A stretch of DNA of 48,543 nt. Origin: Chara braunii. Lineage: Eukaryota; Streptophyta; Charophyceae; Charales; Characeae. Under the pieces are notes generated by a model. It saw only the letters and a list, made by a program, of their open reading frames with translations. It made no database searches and was not told the DNA's origin. Shown here piece by piece: positions 1-10,316 of this stretch (its first letter is position 1; each line of letters starts with the position of its first letter). The stretch is from the NCBI GenBank assembly GCA_003427395.1, contig BFEA01000440.1, positions 1,217,503-1,266,045 on the forward strand. Direction: 5' to 3'. Made by a program: the position numbers and the translations under genes.

Positions 1-560
1 TTGTCTTATCCTCCCACTTTTTTTTTTTTTTTTTTTTTTTTGCATATCAAGTGTCAACTAGCCGTTAAGGCCCTTTTCTAGACCCTTCCTCTTAGTTTTG
101 GCCCTTCCTATCCTCATGGTGCAGTCCATTGTAGCCTGGAGTTCTGGACTCAATTTTGGCCTTCCCATGCTCATGGGAGCCTTATTTTACTTCCATTCTT
201 CCCCCGCAGTGGACGCCCCCACTCTGATTTACCCCGAGGGCCTTATTTTCCCATGGACTTTCTTTTTACTCAATTTTTCTTAAGGGAGGCTGATCCGAGA
301 TTTTTCGGATTGCTCCCATGCCTCCTACTTTGATTTCCTTCACTTTTCTTTTTCTTCTCAGCCTCCCCGTTCGCTCCCACCAGTACCCACACTAGCGGGG
401 CTAATATTTCTTGGCTGTCAAGATCCTTGATCTTGACGGAGCGCCCTGCTTTAATTATTTGCGCCTCACGTCGCTCCTTGCCTTTTTCTCTTGGGACATC
501 ACGAGTCCCCGCCACTTGCCCCATGCTATTCCTTGGTACTCGTCTTTCCGTGGACCGCCG
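1..560 (-). repeat. Inverted copy of the repeat at 16.6-18.3 kb (repeat P, copy 1)
   Basis: Bases 1-330 match the reverse complement of about 17050-16715, and bases 330-560 match the reverse complement of about 17990-17760. Shared landmarks are the phrase reading AAGTGTCAACTAG, the TTAGTTTTGGCCCTTCCTAT block, ATCCGAGAT..TTTCGGAT and CTTGGGACATC. A long poly-T tract (about 20-41) corresponds to a purine tract in the right-hand copies. No coding signal is visible. The left end is cut by the window. It may be the terminal region of the element that carries the tandem coding modules, because the same repeat lies beyond the last module on the right; that link is inference. Confidence 0.6.
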
Positions 561-808
561 ACACTTGTCCCGCCGGTGGTCCCCGACACCTAGTCCCATC
601 GGCGATCCCCGACAATTAGTCTCATCGGCGGTCCCCGACACTTGGTCCCGTCGGCGNTCCCCGACACTTAATCCCGTCGGCGGTCCCCGACACTCGGTCT
701 CGTCGGCGGTCCCCGACACTTAGTCCCGTCGGCGGTCCCCGACACTCGGTCTCGTCGACGGTCCCCGACACTTAGTCCCGTCGGCGGTCCCCGACACTTA
801 GTCCCTAT
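557..808. repeat. 26-bp GC-rich minisatellite
   Basis: About nine to ten head-to-tail copies of a 26-bp unit of the form GTCCCGTCGGCGG followed by TCCCCGACACTTA. Two variants alternate (CTTAGTCCC and CTCGGTCTC), so part of the array has a 52-bp higher-order period. One base is an N (657). The period is not a multiple of three, and open frames here are only by-products of the repeat. Confidence 0.85.
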
Positions 809-2282
809 TACCATTGCTCTCCCCTTGGTCCCATGCGTCCCCTTTGACCTCTGTTGTATCGAATTTCAGCGCCCCGTTGTCCTTAGTCTGTGCCTTTCCA
901 CGCCCGAGCCTCCGCGCTCGTTTTCGTGCTGCTGCTAGTTTTTTCCTGCGGTTCCCAACCCAGGGTGCCGTTGCTCTCGGCAGCTTAGTCCTTTGCTCTT
1001 TCTCTTTCCGTTCCTCCTTATTCCCGATTTCTCTGTCGTGCTTAAATTGGCCCTATACAAGCTCTCGAGTGATGGGAAGTCATTCGTGACCCACTGGTCC
1101 CGACACCAAGCGGTAAAAGAAGTGGGAAAAGGCAAAGGGCCAAGGGGCCTTAGTGTAAACTCTACCTATGAAGTAGCCCCTTTGTATGGGGACGGAAGTC
1201 CCGAAAGGATTATGGGGCAGGCAACAAAGCCATGAATGGGATGTGTTGATCACCAAAGTGCATAGGGGCAAAGGGGGAAGACGGCACTGTCGCCTCCCGA
1301 CGAGGCCATAAGACTGTTGTGTTAGGGGAATTGCGCGTGGCGTAAGGATGACACTTAGCTTGCGAACAAGAGAAGAGAAACCCTCAAAGAACCCCTGGAC
1401 TGCTTGAGTATTGAAAGAAGCAATTGTCTGCGAATACAACCAAGAATCACGAAAAACTACGCTTGCGAAAAGATCAACGAGACTACCAATCGACATGAGG
1501 ACTGAGTTACATCCCCAATGTCAAAGCTCTCTCGCTCAATGACCCACCCCCATCCATCTCAAAGTACTAGGTGGGGGTGACTCTGTGACGAATGACCCGC
1601 GCCCTGAGCATGAGCGTGGGCAGGCCGAGCCAACTGGGACTCCCAGTGGGGTCGACATAGACTCGAAAGTCTAATGGGGTTTGGCCCTACAAAAATGATG
1701 GAGGTGACAGGCAGGGGGTTAAACTGACCCTTCCCATCCTGGAGGGGGCACCCGACGCATGAACGTGTTCACAACCAAAGATAAGGAAATTAAGACTTAA
1801 GTGTGCTCTTCCCTTTGAGAGAATCAAATTTGAGAGGGACTGGGCGCATGGCTTGGCCGGACCTGCAGGTAGTCTGGGGAAGCATAGGGCAAGTCGCAGG
1901 TCGACCCTTCCTCTTCGTGTGAAAGAAGGGCTTCGGTTACCTGGCACGCGGTTGGTGCTTCAGCTTCAGCCGGGGTCCAATGAAAATCTCGCGGCGGAGT
2001 GATCCGACCGGCTGGGTGCTCTTCTCTCTTCTTCTTCTGGGGCCATCGGGCCCATGCACTATACACTTAAGATGCTTGAAGGAACCAACATAAATACAAT
2101 GGTAATCGAGGAAATAACAATGTTGCCCTATGAAACGACAGACGAAGGAAGAGAATTGGAATGAAGGGAGTTGCTAGACTCCAAGGAAAACTAGCTCACC
2201 CTTGAAGATGCTCACGAAAACCAGCCACTGTGTATGGATAATAGGGGGAGTGACACGTACAGTCCCGAGAGAAAAAGCGAGG
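809..2282. other. No supported gene; decayed repeat DNA
   Basis: Short open frames occur on both strands, but none has recognisable motifs or more than about 140 codons. The sequence reads as degraded repeat flank. I see no RNA gene. Confidence 0.4.
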
Positions 2283-2794
2283 TACAACAGAAAAATTCCC
2301 ATGAGAAATGAAAGTTCAAAAAATATTCCATAAAAAAAAATCCTTCATATATATAAATTTCGTCAAATTCCAAAATTTTCAGTTTTATTTGATAAGTTTC
2401 CGTCTAGATATGGGTTTTCCCTTTCAACTACATCTATTTGTTCAAGATGGAATGAAAGTATGGATGAGTTTATGAAATGTTTTAATTAAATTTTCATTCT
2501 ACTACAACAAATATCTTCTAATTTAGATTGGATGACCTTATTTATGACGGAAAATCCTTACTTAGAACGTCTGTCCAATTAAAATATTTCATAAACTCAT
2601 TCAGACTTTCATTTCATCTCTAGCATGTAGTTCAAATAAAAAGAGATACCCCATTCTAGGAAGGAAAGTTTTCAAATAAGACGAAAAATTTTAAAATTGG
2701 AATGACATTTTTTTAGATGGAATGAAAATTTAAAATTTAGAATATAATTTTAGTATAAAATGACTATTCAATTCAGGAAATTTTTTCTGTTGTA
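2283..2794. mobile_element. MITE-like foldback element of 512 bp
   Basis: The ends are TACAACAGAAAAATTCC on the left and its near reverse complement ending CTGTTGTA on the right. The two halves are imperfect inverted repeats over most of their length: about 2330-2490 pairs with about 2578-2745, including GAGTTTATGAAATRTTTTAATT near the centre. If the outer TA on each side is a target duplication, the element resembles Tc1/mariner-derived MITEs, with termini CAACAG. It is much more AT-rich than its neighbours. It has no coding capacity, so movement would depend on a transposase elsewhere. Confidence 0.75.
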
Positions 2795-3330
2795 TAGGTA
2801 GGATACGCTGGAAGCACCATAGGAAAGACACTTGTGCTATGTGTGTCCCACTTGGGACTTGTGATGTGCATGAGGGGAAATTGAGCGTCCTACCTGCGGA
2901 AGGAAATTGTGGGTCTGAACCAGCTGGGACGAGTTGCGAAATGTTGTTCCTTCAAAGTGCGACTTTTGACTCATGTGCGGCAGGGTGGTCCTCCGGGTTG
3001 TTGACAAAGGTTGGTTTCACCGGTTGATTAGTAGCATTCCCTCCAGGACGGACCGAGCATGGCTCGACACCTTGTCCGGCGGGGTGCGAAACGTCTACTC
3101 GGTCGAGGTAACTGCTTGTCAGCAGACGACGGAAAAACCACTACATGTGGGCAATGAAGGAGCTTCAGGGACGATTAGTAGCTTCTCGAAGTACGACATA
3201 GGAAAGGCTAACTTTTATCGGACCAATGGATGTGAATGCCCGGACGACTAACCTTTGCTCCTACAGGAATGCGCTGGGTGATTCCCAGTGCCCACGAAGG
3301 TGTACGAGGGCGACAAGACGGGATGGGGTA
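2795..3330. other. Unassigned stretch before the module array
   Basis: Open frames of 60-90 codons on the plus strand (about 2839-3027 and 2973-3251) could be further decayed module sequence. I could not line them up with the better copies, so I make no call. Confidence 0.3.
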
Positions 3331-3337
3331 CTCTAGG

Positions 3338-3816
3338 CAAACGGAGAGGGGTGGTACTTTGTGCCGGAGTTGAGGTACCGCGCTCGCGACGATTGAGTTG
3401 TGCGTTAGGTGTGGGATAAAACTCCACTGATGGTAACAGTGGAGAGACCACTTTGGAATGAGGCCGGTGACAAGATGATCACGCCTATGTGTGAGATTGC
3501 TTTAGTTTTTCGTATTTTGTGATTCCCTCCCTGTGAAGATTGATTCAGATATGAGTTGTTGGGCAAGGTCAAGATTCTAATATATTCCCACCTCCAACCT
3601 AAGTCCGCACGAGTGAGTGAAGACCATGCGAAAAAGAGATAGAGGTCAACTTTGAAAGGAACCAAAAGAATGAGCATGGGAGAAAGGGGGCCGTTCAAAG
3701 GTATCCGAGGAAGGATAGAGTTTGAAAATGGGGAGGTAGACTAGGCTAGACCTTGATGAGTGGTCTGAAATATTCTCATCCAGGATGTAGGTTGATCGGA
3801 CCAAGAACCGGGGTCG
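3338..3816 (+). pseudogene. Tandem coding module, copy 0 (heavily decayed)
   Basis: This stretch holds the landmarks of the module family in the right order and spacing. An aromatic motif reading GWYFVPEL sits near 3349-3372. A GPF motif follows at 3688-3696, exactly 333 bases after its YF, the same distance as in copy 1. A hydrophobic ILIQDVG motif lies near 3770-3790. The frame is interrupted by several stops and shifts. I assign it only because spacing and motif order match the better preserved copies. Function unknown. Confidence 0.4.
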
Positions 3817-4686
3817 GTGCTTGGTTGTGAAAAACAAGGATCGGGTGCTGGAACCAAGATAGTGCGGTGGCTATGGTCCCCAATCTATTCTAGCGGACCG
3901 AAAATGTCAATAGATGTGAAGGATGGGGTATCCGTCGTTCTACCGGACGAAGGGACCTCGATAGATATAGAGTCGGCATACCAAACCGTGATGTTGGGTG
4001 ATGGGGACGCCTTGCTTTGGATAGAAACATTGTTGACCAAGGTTAGTCTAACCCGGTTAACGCCAAGCTTGACAGACTTGGAATTTTGAGGGACTGTGCA
4101 GGCCCGGGGATTGATCTACTTGTCCAAGGAAGTAGAGAAAGCAATGGTTGTGGACTTCGTATTAGAGGTAGTCTCGTACAAATTGTTTAGGCGGGCAAAA
4201 CGGGAAGTAGTGTGGGCAGCATGCCAGCAGGACGAGATGGAAATTGACAAGATAAATGTGAGGGTGGAACTCGGAGATAGAGGGAATGTAAGGCAGTCGC
4301 TCAGGACGATGAGGTGCACTGTGCCTCCGTTCTTGGTGGACGCAGTCTTCGGGAACCAGAGTAGGCTGGTACGGATATTTCAGTCCATGACGAACCTTGG
4401 GTGGTACCAAGGCGCCTCGCAGGACTTCTTCCTACTATCGGTTGAAACGGGGCCCTTCGAAGGGAATTGGGCGAGAGAGCTAGCCGAGATACTAAATTGC
4501 CTTAGCACGGACGATGTGTTTGTCCCGAGTCCCGTCCATTGGAGAATAATCTACAAGAATGTAGTGATAGGGGAGATGTTTCTGGATGGGCTAAAGAATC
4601 TATGGTATGTGGAAGAACACGAGCTCATCGATGGGGAGGAAGATGATGCGATTGAGGAGTGGGACTTTCGAAAAACGGGTCCGTGA
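3817..4686 (+). pseudogene. Tandem coding module, copy 1 (best preserved)
   Basis: An open frame of about 290 codons is broken once, by an in-frame TGA at 4087-4089; both sides are in the same frame. Landmarks in order are GLIYLSKEV (YLS at 4117-4125), a basic stretch, TVPPFLVDAVFG, GPFEGNW (4450-4458 for GPF) and a C-terminal IIYKNVVIGEMFLDGLKNL followed by an acidic tail. I do not recognise the family. There is no signal peptide, membrane segment or zinc motif. The same landmarks recur in four or five neighbouring copies at similar spacing, which argues that this was a real protein. Copies differ at most positions, so the array is old. The start codon is uncertain. Confidence 0.55.
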
Positions 4687-4939
4687 GGCAGAAATGATAT
4701 GGGTGGTCGACAATGTGCAGGGGACAAGCATGGCTAGGGAACAACACTTAAACGATTGGATATTTAGAGGATGGAGACTAAGGCGGCTCGGGGAAGGAAT
4801 AAAAATGACCTTGCCAACGAAGAACGAGTGGAGAGGGACGACTTGTGACTGATTAGGGGAGTAAATTGCATCGGAACTATCATTTCTATGGTTAGAAAAG
4901 GTATAGAATCCGTTGAGAGAAGAAGAAGGATGAGATGAC

Positions 4940-5530
4940 GTAGCTGAAGGGAATGTAGAGTCTCTCGGGACGGTGTACCTATCGAAAAATGGTTGGCATT
5001 TGTTCTACATATCACTAGCATCCGGGCAAAACCCAATGAGGATCTTGGGGGAGATCGAGTAGTGGACTCGTGATATGGCGCAAGGATTGCCAACGAAGGA
5101 TGGGATGAGATAAAAAGCTGGGTCGTAATAAGAGGATGGGAGGAGCTTAGGCTGTCGTACCAGTTAGTCCAGACCTGGGTGCCGCACTTTGTGGCGGATT
5201 GGTTAGGTGGGTACGAACACATCCACGAGGTGGCGGAATCCTTGGACGAAGTAGACCTGGGCTCCTCGTGGCTGGTCGATGCCTACTTTAAGATCTCGCC
5301 TGAAGTTGGACCCTTCCATGACGATAGGGCAAAATAGGTCGTAAATATCTTGAAAGTTATTAAGAATGACCCGATTGAAGTGGACGCCAAAACCGAACAT
5401 GTGATACTTCGCCACGAGGTGGCGACCACCCCCTCCTATGTAGGCGACATGTTTCTGTTGTTCAAAGTTTTATGGTTCTATTCAGAAGCGTGGTCGCGCA
5501 AAATAGGAAGGGCGCTAGCGACAGGCGGGT
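4940..5530 (+). pseudogene. Tandem coding module, copy 2 (frameshifted)
   Basis: Landmarks match copy 1: GTVYLSKNGWHLFYISLA (YLS at 4976-4984), WVPHFVADWLGGYEHIHEV, EVGPFHDD (GPF at 5308-5316, 332 bases after YLS) and VILRHEVATTP..VGDMFLLF. The first half is in a different frame from the second. A TAG interrupts the second half just after GPF (5335-5337). Function unknown, same family as copies 1 and 3. Confidence 0.55.
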
Positions 5531-5739
5531 AAGAAAAAAATTATAGTAAGTATGAAATACGAACCCGGATCGGAAATGAGTGTACGATAGGAGAAAAATT
5601 ACCATTGCAAGGATGAAGGGACTGAATCTAGGAAGTTTAATTTCGGTGGATGCAGCAGTCGACCGGAAGAAAACGAGAAGGAGGACGACACAGGATGGCT
5701 CGAAGAATGACACTTTGAAAAAACAGAGTCCGTGGGATT

Positions 5740-6476
5740 TTGTCGCCGGGCGAGTTGGATGGCAGGGTAGAGATAAGTATGTCGGCAAGGAATGGAGTAA
5801 GCAACCCGGTAATAGACTGGGTAGGAATAGAGTTGGTGGAGGACATGGTGTATCTGATAGTAGAATTGAAATGGCGTGTAAGGGAGGAATTCGGAGACGT
5901 GAATTTGAACCTCCCGGTACGCGTACATGCCAAGGGATCGTTGTACTTGTCGGAAGAAGGGTGGCACACCTTTGGGGTCACTTTGGCACCCAGAGGCGAC
6001 CCCGTGCAAATGTTTCAAGGGGCTTGCAATGGCAGATAACATGGCGAGAAGGGTTCGAATTCGTGGATCCGGAGCGGGATGATGTGACCGCTGAAGTTAG
6101 AACCGTGATGGCAAGAACCTTCACCCTGCCAAACGAAATCGTACGAATGAGATTGTCGCCCTTTCTTTTGGGACGGATGAGAGGTGTGGAAGGCATTGAG
6201 CAGGCGGTAGCAGCACTAGCTAGGTTGGACTTTGAGGAAGTCATTGTAGATCGAGAGTATTATCAGACCTTCCTGAAGATGGGGCCATTTGAGGAAGAAC
6301 AGGGATATGAAGTGCTATATATTTTGCGTGCCGCTATAACAACTAAACCAAGGATTCCACTAGTAAATAATGAAACTATATGGGGAGTCATTTGGCGCGA
6401 AGTAAGCCACAGTATGACCTACATAGACGACGTTTATCGTTTATTCGAGCTACCAGAGGAGGAGGTAGTCCAATAG
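5740..6476 (+). pseudogene. Tandem coding module, copy 3 (one frameshift)
   Basis: The N-terminal half is open from about 5740 in one frame and contains AKGSLYLSEEGWHTFGVTLAP (YLS at 5944-5952). The C-terminal half is open in another frame and runs to the TAG at 6474. It contains LPNEIVRMRLSPFLLG, KMGPFEEE (GPF at 6282-6290, 338 bases after YLS), VIWREVSHSMTYIDDVYRLF and an acidic end. A single net frameshift near 6040 separates the halves. The YLS..GWH block is nearly the same as in copy 2. Family not recognised. Confidence 0.55.
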
Positions 6477-6749
6477 GGAGGAAAATAAAACAAGGGCAAT
6501 GAAAAGAACAGGGTAGGGGGTAGGAGGACAACTAGTGAGGTCTGGGGCCATAGAGGAAAAAATTAGGTATTTACTTTCTTTTTGAACCATGCAGGGATTC
6601 ACAAACCGACGATGGCAATGAGGCGCACCCGAACATCACGACGACCCACACACCCTCGTCCGCCCACGGAGCAGTAACGGGTGGGACGTATCGCTCCCCG
6701 CAAGCTATAAGGTTCAAGGGATTGACTTGGAATGGTGAGTTGTGACCTT

Positions 6750-7395
6750 GAGGAGAAACCAAGCCTTTATGATGGTAGAATGCTTATGGAGTGGCATGAG
6801 ATTCAATAGAGGGTCAGGAGATGACTTGTAAACCGATGTAAGGGTAACCCAAACTTTGTATCTGTCTGAGATTGGATGCTATATGTTAGGGACCGAGATA
6901 GCGCTGGGGCGTGAGCTACTGCCGATCTTTCGAAGAGCGACTCGGACATTGACCTGAATAGGTCAATAAATTCGGGGAAGAAGGAATGTAGGGTTGAGGA
7001 CCCGGGTGGAAGAAGGAGGATGGCGGGAATTTAGAGCCCCAACAACCGGGTTGCGGTGTCGAGTACCCCGATTTATAATAGACTTGGTATTCGGAAGCCT
7101 CCCGAGGGCGAGGAACCTGGTGAACGCAACCTTAATTTGGGTACACCATTTCCAACCGCAAACAATAGGCATGTTTTACGACGTGTCAGTGAAACACGGG
7201 TCGTTTTGGGGAAATAGGGTCTGGGAGTTGCTAGAACTCATTGACATATTGATATTCGGAACACCGCGATTGGTTTATGAGGAATATGAGTCGATAATCA
7301 TTAGGGAAATAGGAATGGGGGAAAACTACCTTGCGGGGGTGGCTAGACTGTTCGAGGAGCCCATCGAGCAGGATGAAACTACGGAACCAGTGTGA
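6750..7395 (+). pseudogene. Tandem coding module, copy 4
   Basis: A clean open frame from about 6994 to the TGA at 7393 carries the C-terminal half of the module. It reads RCRVPRFIIDLVFGSLPRARNL, then KHGSFWGNRVWELLELI (GSF in place of GPF, 7198-7206) and ESIIIREIGMGENYLAGVARLF with an acidic tail. GSF to GEN is 120 bases, the same as GPF to GEM in copy 1. The N-terminal half, if present around 6750-6990, is badly degraded. Function unknown. Confidence 0.55.
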
Positions 7396-7479
7396 GAAAC
7401 ACGGGGAAAATGGCTTAATGGGAGATAATAGCAAGGTACTACCAAACAAGAGTAAGGATAACGCTCTCCGGGAGATAGC

Positions 7480-7669
7480 GGCTGGAGTCCTACTCTATTT
7501 GAGGATGGATCGATACAGAACTAGGATGACCGCTACCCCCAAGGGCGCTAGGAATGTCCAAGGGCAGGAAAGGAAAAGCCCGTCCCCAAAATATGGACCC
7601 ACTCCGCCATGGACACGCCGCCTGAGATCCGATGTGCAGTTGGGTCGAAATATCAATCCAGATCAACGA
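7480..7669 (+). pseudogene. Tandem coding module, copy 5, cut by an LTR insertion
   Basis: The sequence reading GVLLYLRMDRYRTRMTATPKG (YLR at 7496-7504) matches the YLS..GWH..F..TLAPRG block of copies 2 and 3. The module stops at the left edge of the solo LTR at 7670. Its continuation should resume at 15572, where nothing well preserved is seen. This shows that the LTR landed in an already existing module array. Confidence 0.45.
7666..7669. repeat. Target-site duplication, left copy (ACGA)
   Basis: ACGA directly precedes the TGTCG start of the solo LTR and recurs at 15568-15571 directly after its CGACA end. Four bases is short for Ty3/gypsy integration, which usually gives five. The base outside differs (A on the left, G on the right), so one base may have changed. 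Confidence 0.5.
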
Positions 7670-7811
7670 TGTCGAGCGCATTGGTCCGGCACCGCACGGG
7701 GCAGCGCGAGACCCTCCCGTTTGCGTCACGCAGGACTTAGTCTAAATCCTCATCGCGAATACACATTGGAGCTTCCAGAAGCCGCTCCGGCCGAGTGCGC
7801 CAGCCATACGT

Positions 7812-7848
7812 CTCGCGAGCCCCTACGACAAGATAGGGCCTACGCGAG
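7812..7848. other. Conserved nested hairpin near the U5 end of LTR A
   Basis: CTCGCG (7812-7817) pairs with CGCGAG (7843-7848), and inside it GCCCCTA pairs with TAGGGC. The same structure lies at 29563-29599 in LTR B and 47545-47581 in LTR C with the stem bases unchanged. It is among the best conserved blocks of the LTR. Confidence 0.6.
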
Positions 7849-8466
7849 GCACGACTTACCTCCATCTTACGGGAGATGTCACCTCCCTTCGGTGGGCGTA
7901 TCCCCGCCGAGCTACCAGTCCACAATACGAAAGCTGATCAGCTGCAATCGCAGAGGTGGACCAACTGAGGGCGTTTCTCGTTTGCTGTAGCATAGGGGGT
8001 ACGAGCGGTAATACGCCTCTATTGAACCCACACGCGAACCGACATTTTGGGGGACTGAGGTTCCAAGCGCGACTCGTCGTCGGTCGACTAGGACGCGTCC
8101 CACACTCCACACGCACATCACTATAAATAACATAAAAATAAAAACACACACACATACGCACGTACATATACATATACAGAACAACACTGAACAAACAACA
8201 CGACAACACTCCTAGTCCCTTAGTAGCCATCCCACAACTCTCCGATGCGGAAATCAGATAGGCATCGCGCGCGAGGCTTAGTATAAAACCACGCGGACGC
8301 AGGACTAACTCATATCGATTCGCAATACAAGCGTACGCAAGCGATCGCAATGATGGCGTACTATGTAGTACCCATACTCGTGCGGTCCTCGTTAATCTCG
8401 AGAATCGCATTCGATACTCAAGTATCGGCTGACACACGCCTTGAGGGTTGATCTCTCGATGCTGGA

Positions 8467-8485
8467 CAACCGCCAAGTGCGGTTG
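8467..8485. other. Perfect 7-bp hairpin in LTR A
   Basis: CAACCGC and GCGGTTG flank a 5-base loop. The roughly corresponding position in LTR B holds a hairpin of unrelated sequence (TGCACGG/CCGTGCA, 30202-30227). This suggests the fold is kept while the sequence changes. Confidence 0.5.
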
Positions 8486-8599
8486 AGAACCACACCCTCT
8501 TCTGCTCCCTGCGGAGAGTGGGTGGTACACAGGTTCATACCTATGGTGGCAATCGTCTCTTATGGCCCTGAAGACCAGCTCCTTCATCCAGGGTCTGGA

Positions 8600-9180
8600 G
8601 AGAAGTCAAGGGGTTTGACTTTGACGGTTGTCACGGACTACAACGTCCAACTATAGAACTCTAAAAAACAAAGGATGAAAGGGGATCCCCATTTTCTCTT
8701 AAGAACAAAATATGTTTAACCCTTACGTGTGGTCCCTGTAAGTCGCGAGAAAACCCAAGGCACATATAAATATATACATATATATAAAAAGGTTAGTAAC
8801 ATATGACGATCACTTCTCACAATCACAGTGGGGCTCCTCTCAACCATATATATATGTATGTGAGAGCAGACAGTCAAATCCAAGGTCCAAATCACCAAAC
8901 ATATCTGCAATCACATCAAAGATTCAACCAAAAGTTCATGCACTACACGGGGTCAATTTCAACCATTCTCTGCACTTACACCCCTTGCTTTTAGCCATAC
9001 AAGTTTCACTCTTGTGCAACTCTCAAAATAAAATACTAAGTATTTTTCTTTAAATGGCCATTCAAATAAAGTCCGTGTGAAAACACAACAAAACAGTTCA
9101 AATCACAAGGCTAAAGTCTTTAGGTTGAGTGGCAGGAGTGAATTGAAGTTCAATCGTAAACCGACGAATCGGCAACCGAC
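8600..9180. other. LTR A stretch with AT-rich TATA-like tract
   Basis: An AT-rich tract of the form TATAAATATATACATATATATA sits near 8764-8789. It is followed by a block containing TATGACGATCACTTCTCAC. LTR B (30500-30545) and LTR C (48495-48540) have an ATATATAAGG tract and the same GACGATCACTTCTCAC block. Read on the minus strand this could be a core promoter feeding a U5 of about 1.1 kb, but that is only a guess. No genes. Confidence 0.3.
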
Positions 9181-9199
9181 CTGTTATCAGTGATAACAG
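9181..9199. promoter_or_regulatory. Perfectly conserved 19-bp palindrome in LTR A
   Basis: CTGTTATCA and TGATAACAG flank a single G. The identical 19 bases occur in LTR B at 30908-30926. The preceding bases (CCGAC..TCGG) can form a second small hairpin. Perfect conservation between otherwise diverged LTRs suggests a protein-binding site or structured RNA element. No family is recognised. Confidence 0.5.
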
Positions 9200-9469
9200 A
9201 AGGTGATACTTGTAGGATCAATCTGAATCTAGCCCAAGTCCTGAATCAATCGATCAAAAAGGCCTGTAACACAAGACAGGCCAATCCCCAAGCTAGGTCT
9301 ATAAGTTCATGGAGAATAATCTCCATATCACGATCTCACTCAAATCATCCTAATTAACTAAGCTTAAATCTATCTTTAAGTAAGTGCCTAAAGAAAGGTA
9401 GACCCCGACAGAATTTCCTCTATACAGAGAGGATCATCAGAATCGTCATTTATCAAAACATAATCTAAC

Positions 9470-10040
9470 TTCTTTAAACTAAGAAAATTTCGGCAGCACT
9501 TCTTGTAAGAAAAATGTCTTTCCAAGATTTATAATAACTAAAAAATGAGAAAAAAACAAACCTTAATTTTGGAAAGTCAAATTTTGTCTAACTCCCTGAA
9601 TTAGTAAAAATTTGGGCAGCACTTCCTTTAGAAAGGTAGACTTCCCAGATTTATACTAAGTCAGATCTGAACTCAGAGAAAAACCTGAGTTCAACTAAGA
9701 CAAAGTTTAACTAACTCCTCAGATTTGTAAAAATTTTGTCAGCGCTTCTCGTAGAGAAAGTGTTATTCGAAGATTTATACAAAACTAAGTTCAGAATATA
9801 AAGTGACTTTGACTTTTCAAGGTCTAATTTTGTCTAACTCCCTGAATTAGCAAAAATTTGGGCAGCACTCCCTTTAGAAAAGGAGATGTTTTAGATTTTT
9901 GCTAAGCCAAAAAAATTAGAAAAGTTAGACCCTGAAAACAGACAAAGTCTAATTAACTCCTTTGTTTTGTAGAAATTTCGGCAGCGCTTCCCGTAGAGAA
10001 AGTGGCTTACCAAGATTTATACAAGGCCAAGTATAACAAA
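9470..10040. repeat. Hairpin array 1 in LTR A: five ~122-bp units
   Basis: The motif (G/C)GGCAGC(A/G)C starts near 9491, 9614, 9738, 9859 and 9979, so the period is 121-124 bp. Each unit can fold into an outer stem (for example TTAGCAAAAAT / ATTTTTGCTAA around 9848-9899) and an inner stem (CTCCCTTT / AAAGGAG type). These are separated by a constant left internal loop CAGC(A/G) and a shorter, more variable right loop. Spacers between hairpins share TCTAACTCCCTGAATTA. Outer-stem bases vary between units in ways that keep pairing. LTR B has six units. Confidence 0.7.
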
Positions 10041-10316
10041 AGATGTCAGAAAATGCAAAATTTGACCTAAGTAAAAAAACTTAGCTCAGAAAATGCAGGA
10101 ATTGAAACTAACTCTTATGGCTCTAGCATGTGGCGAGCAACTAAAGCAACTACCTATCAAACTGAAACTCAGACTAAGTAGTAGCCTCATTCAGTCACAT
10201 GCAGGCCAAGCCAGAGAGGTAAGTACTCTAACCATCGCCAAGTCAACCTAGATAAACAATAGTTCGTAGTCTTTTAGTGATTTATCCCTTTGTACCCAGC
10301 TTACATAGGGCATAAG

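Noticed and set aside
5599-6042. Minus-strand frames opposite module copy 3
   Set aside because: The plus strand shows the shared module landmarks; the minus-strand frames have no counterpart in other copies.
9470-10040. Hammerhead or twister ribozymes in the 122-bp hairpin units
   Set aside because: The CUGANGA/GAAA hammerhead core is absent and I could not match the twister core; the fold remains unassigned.
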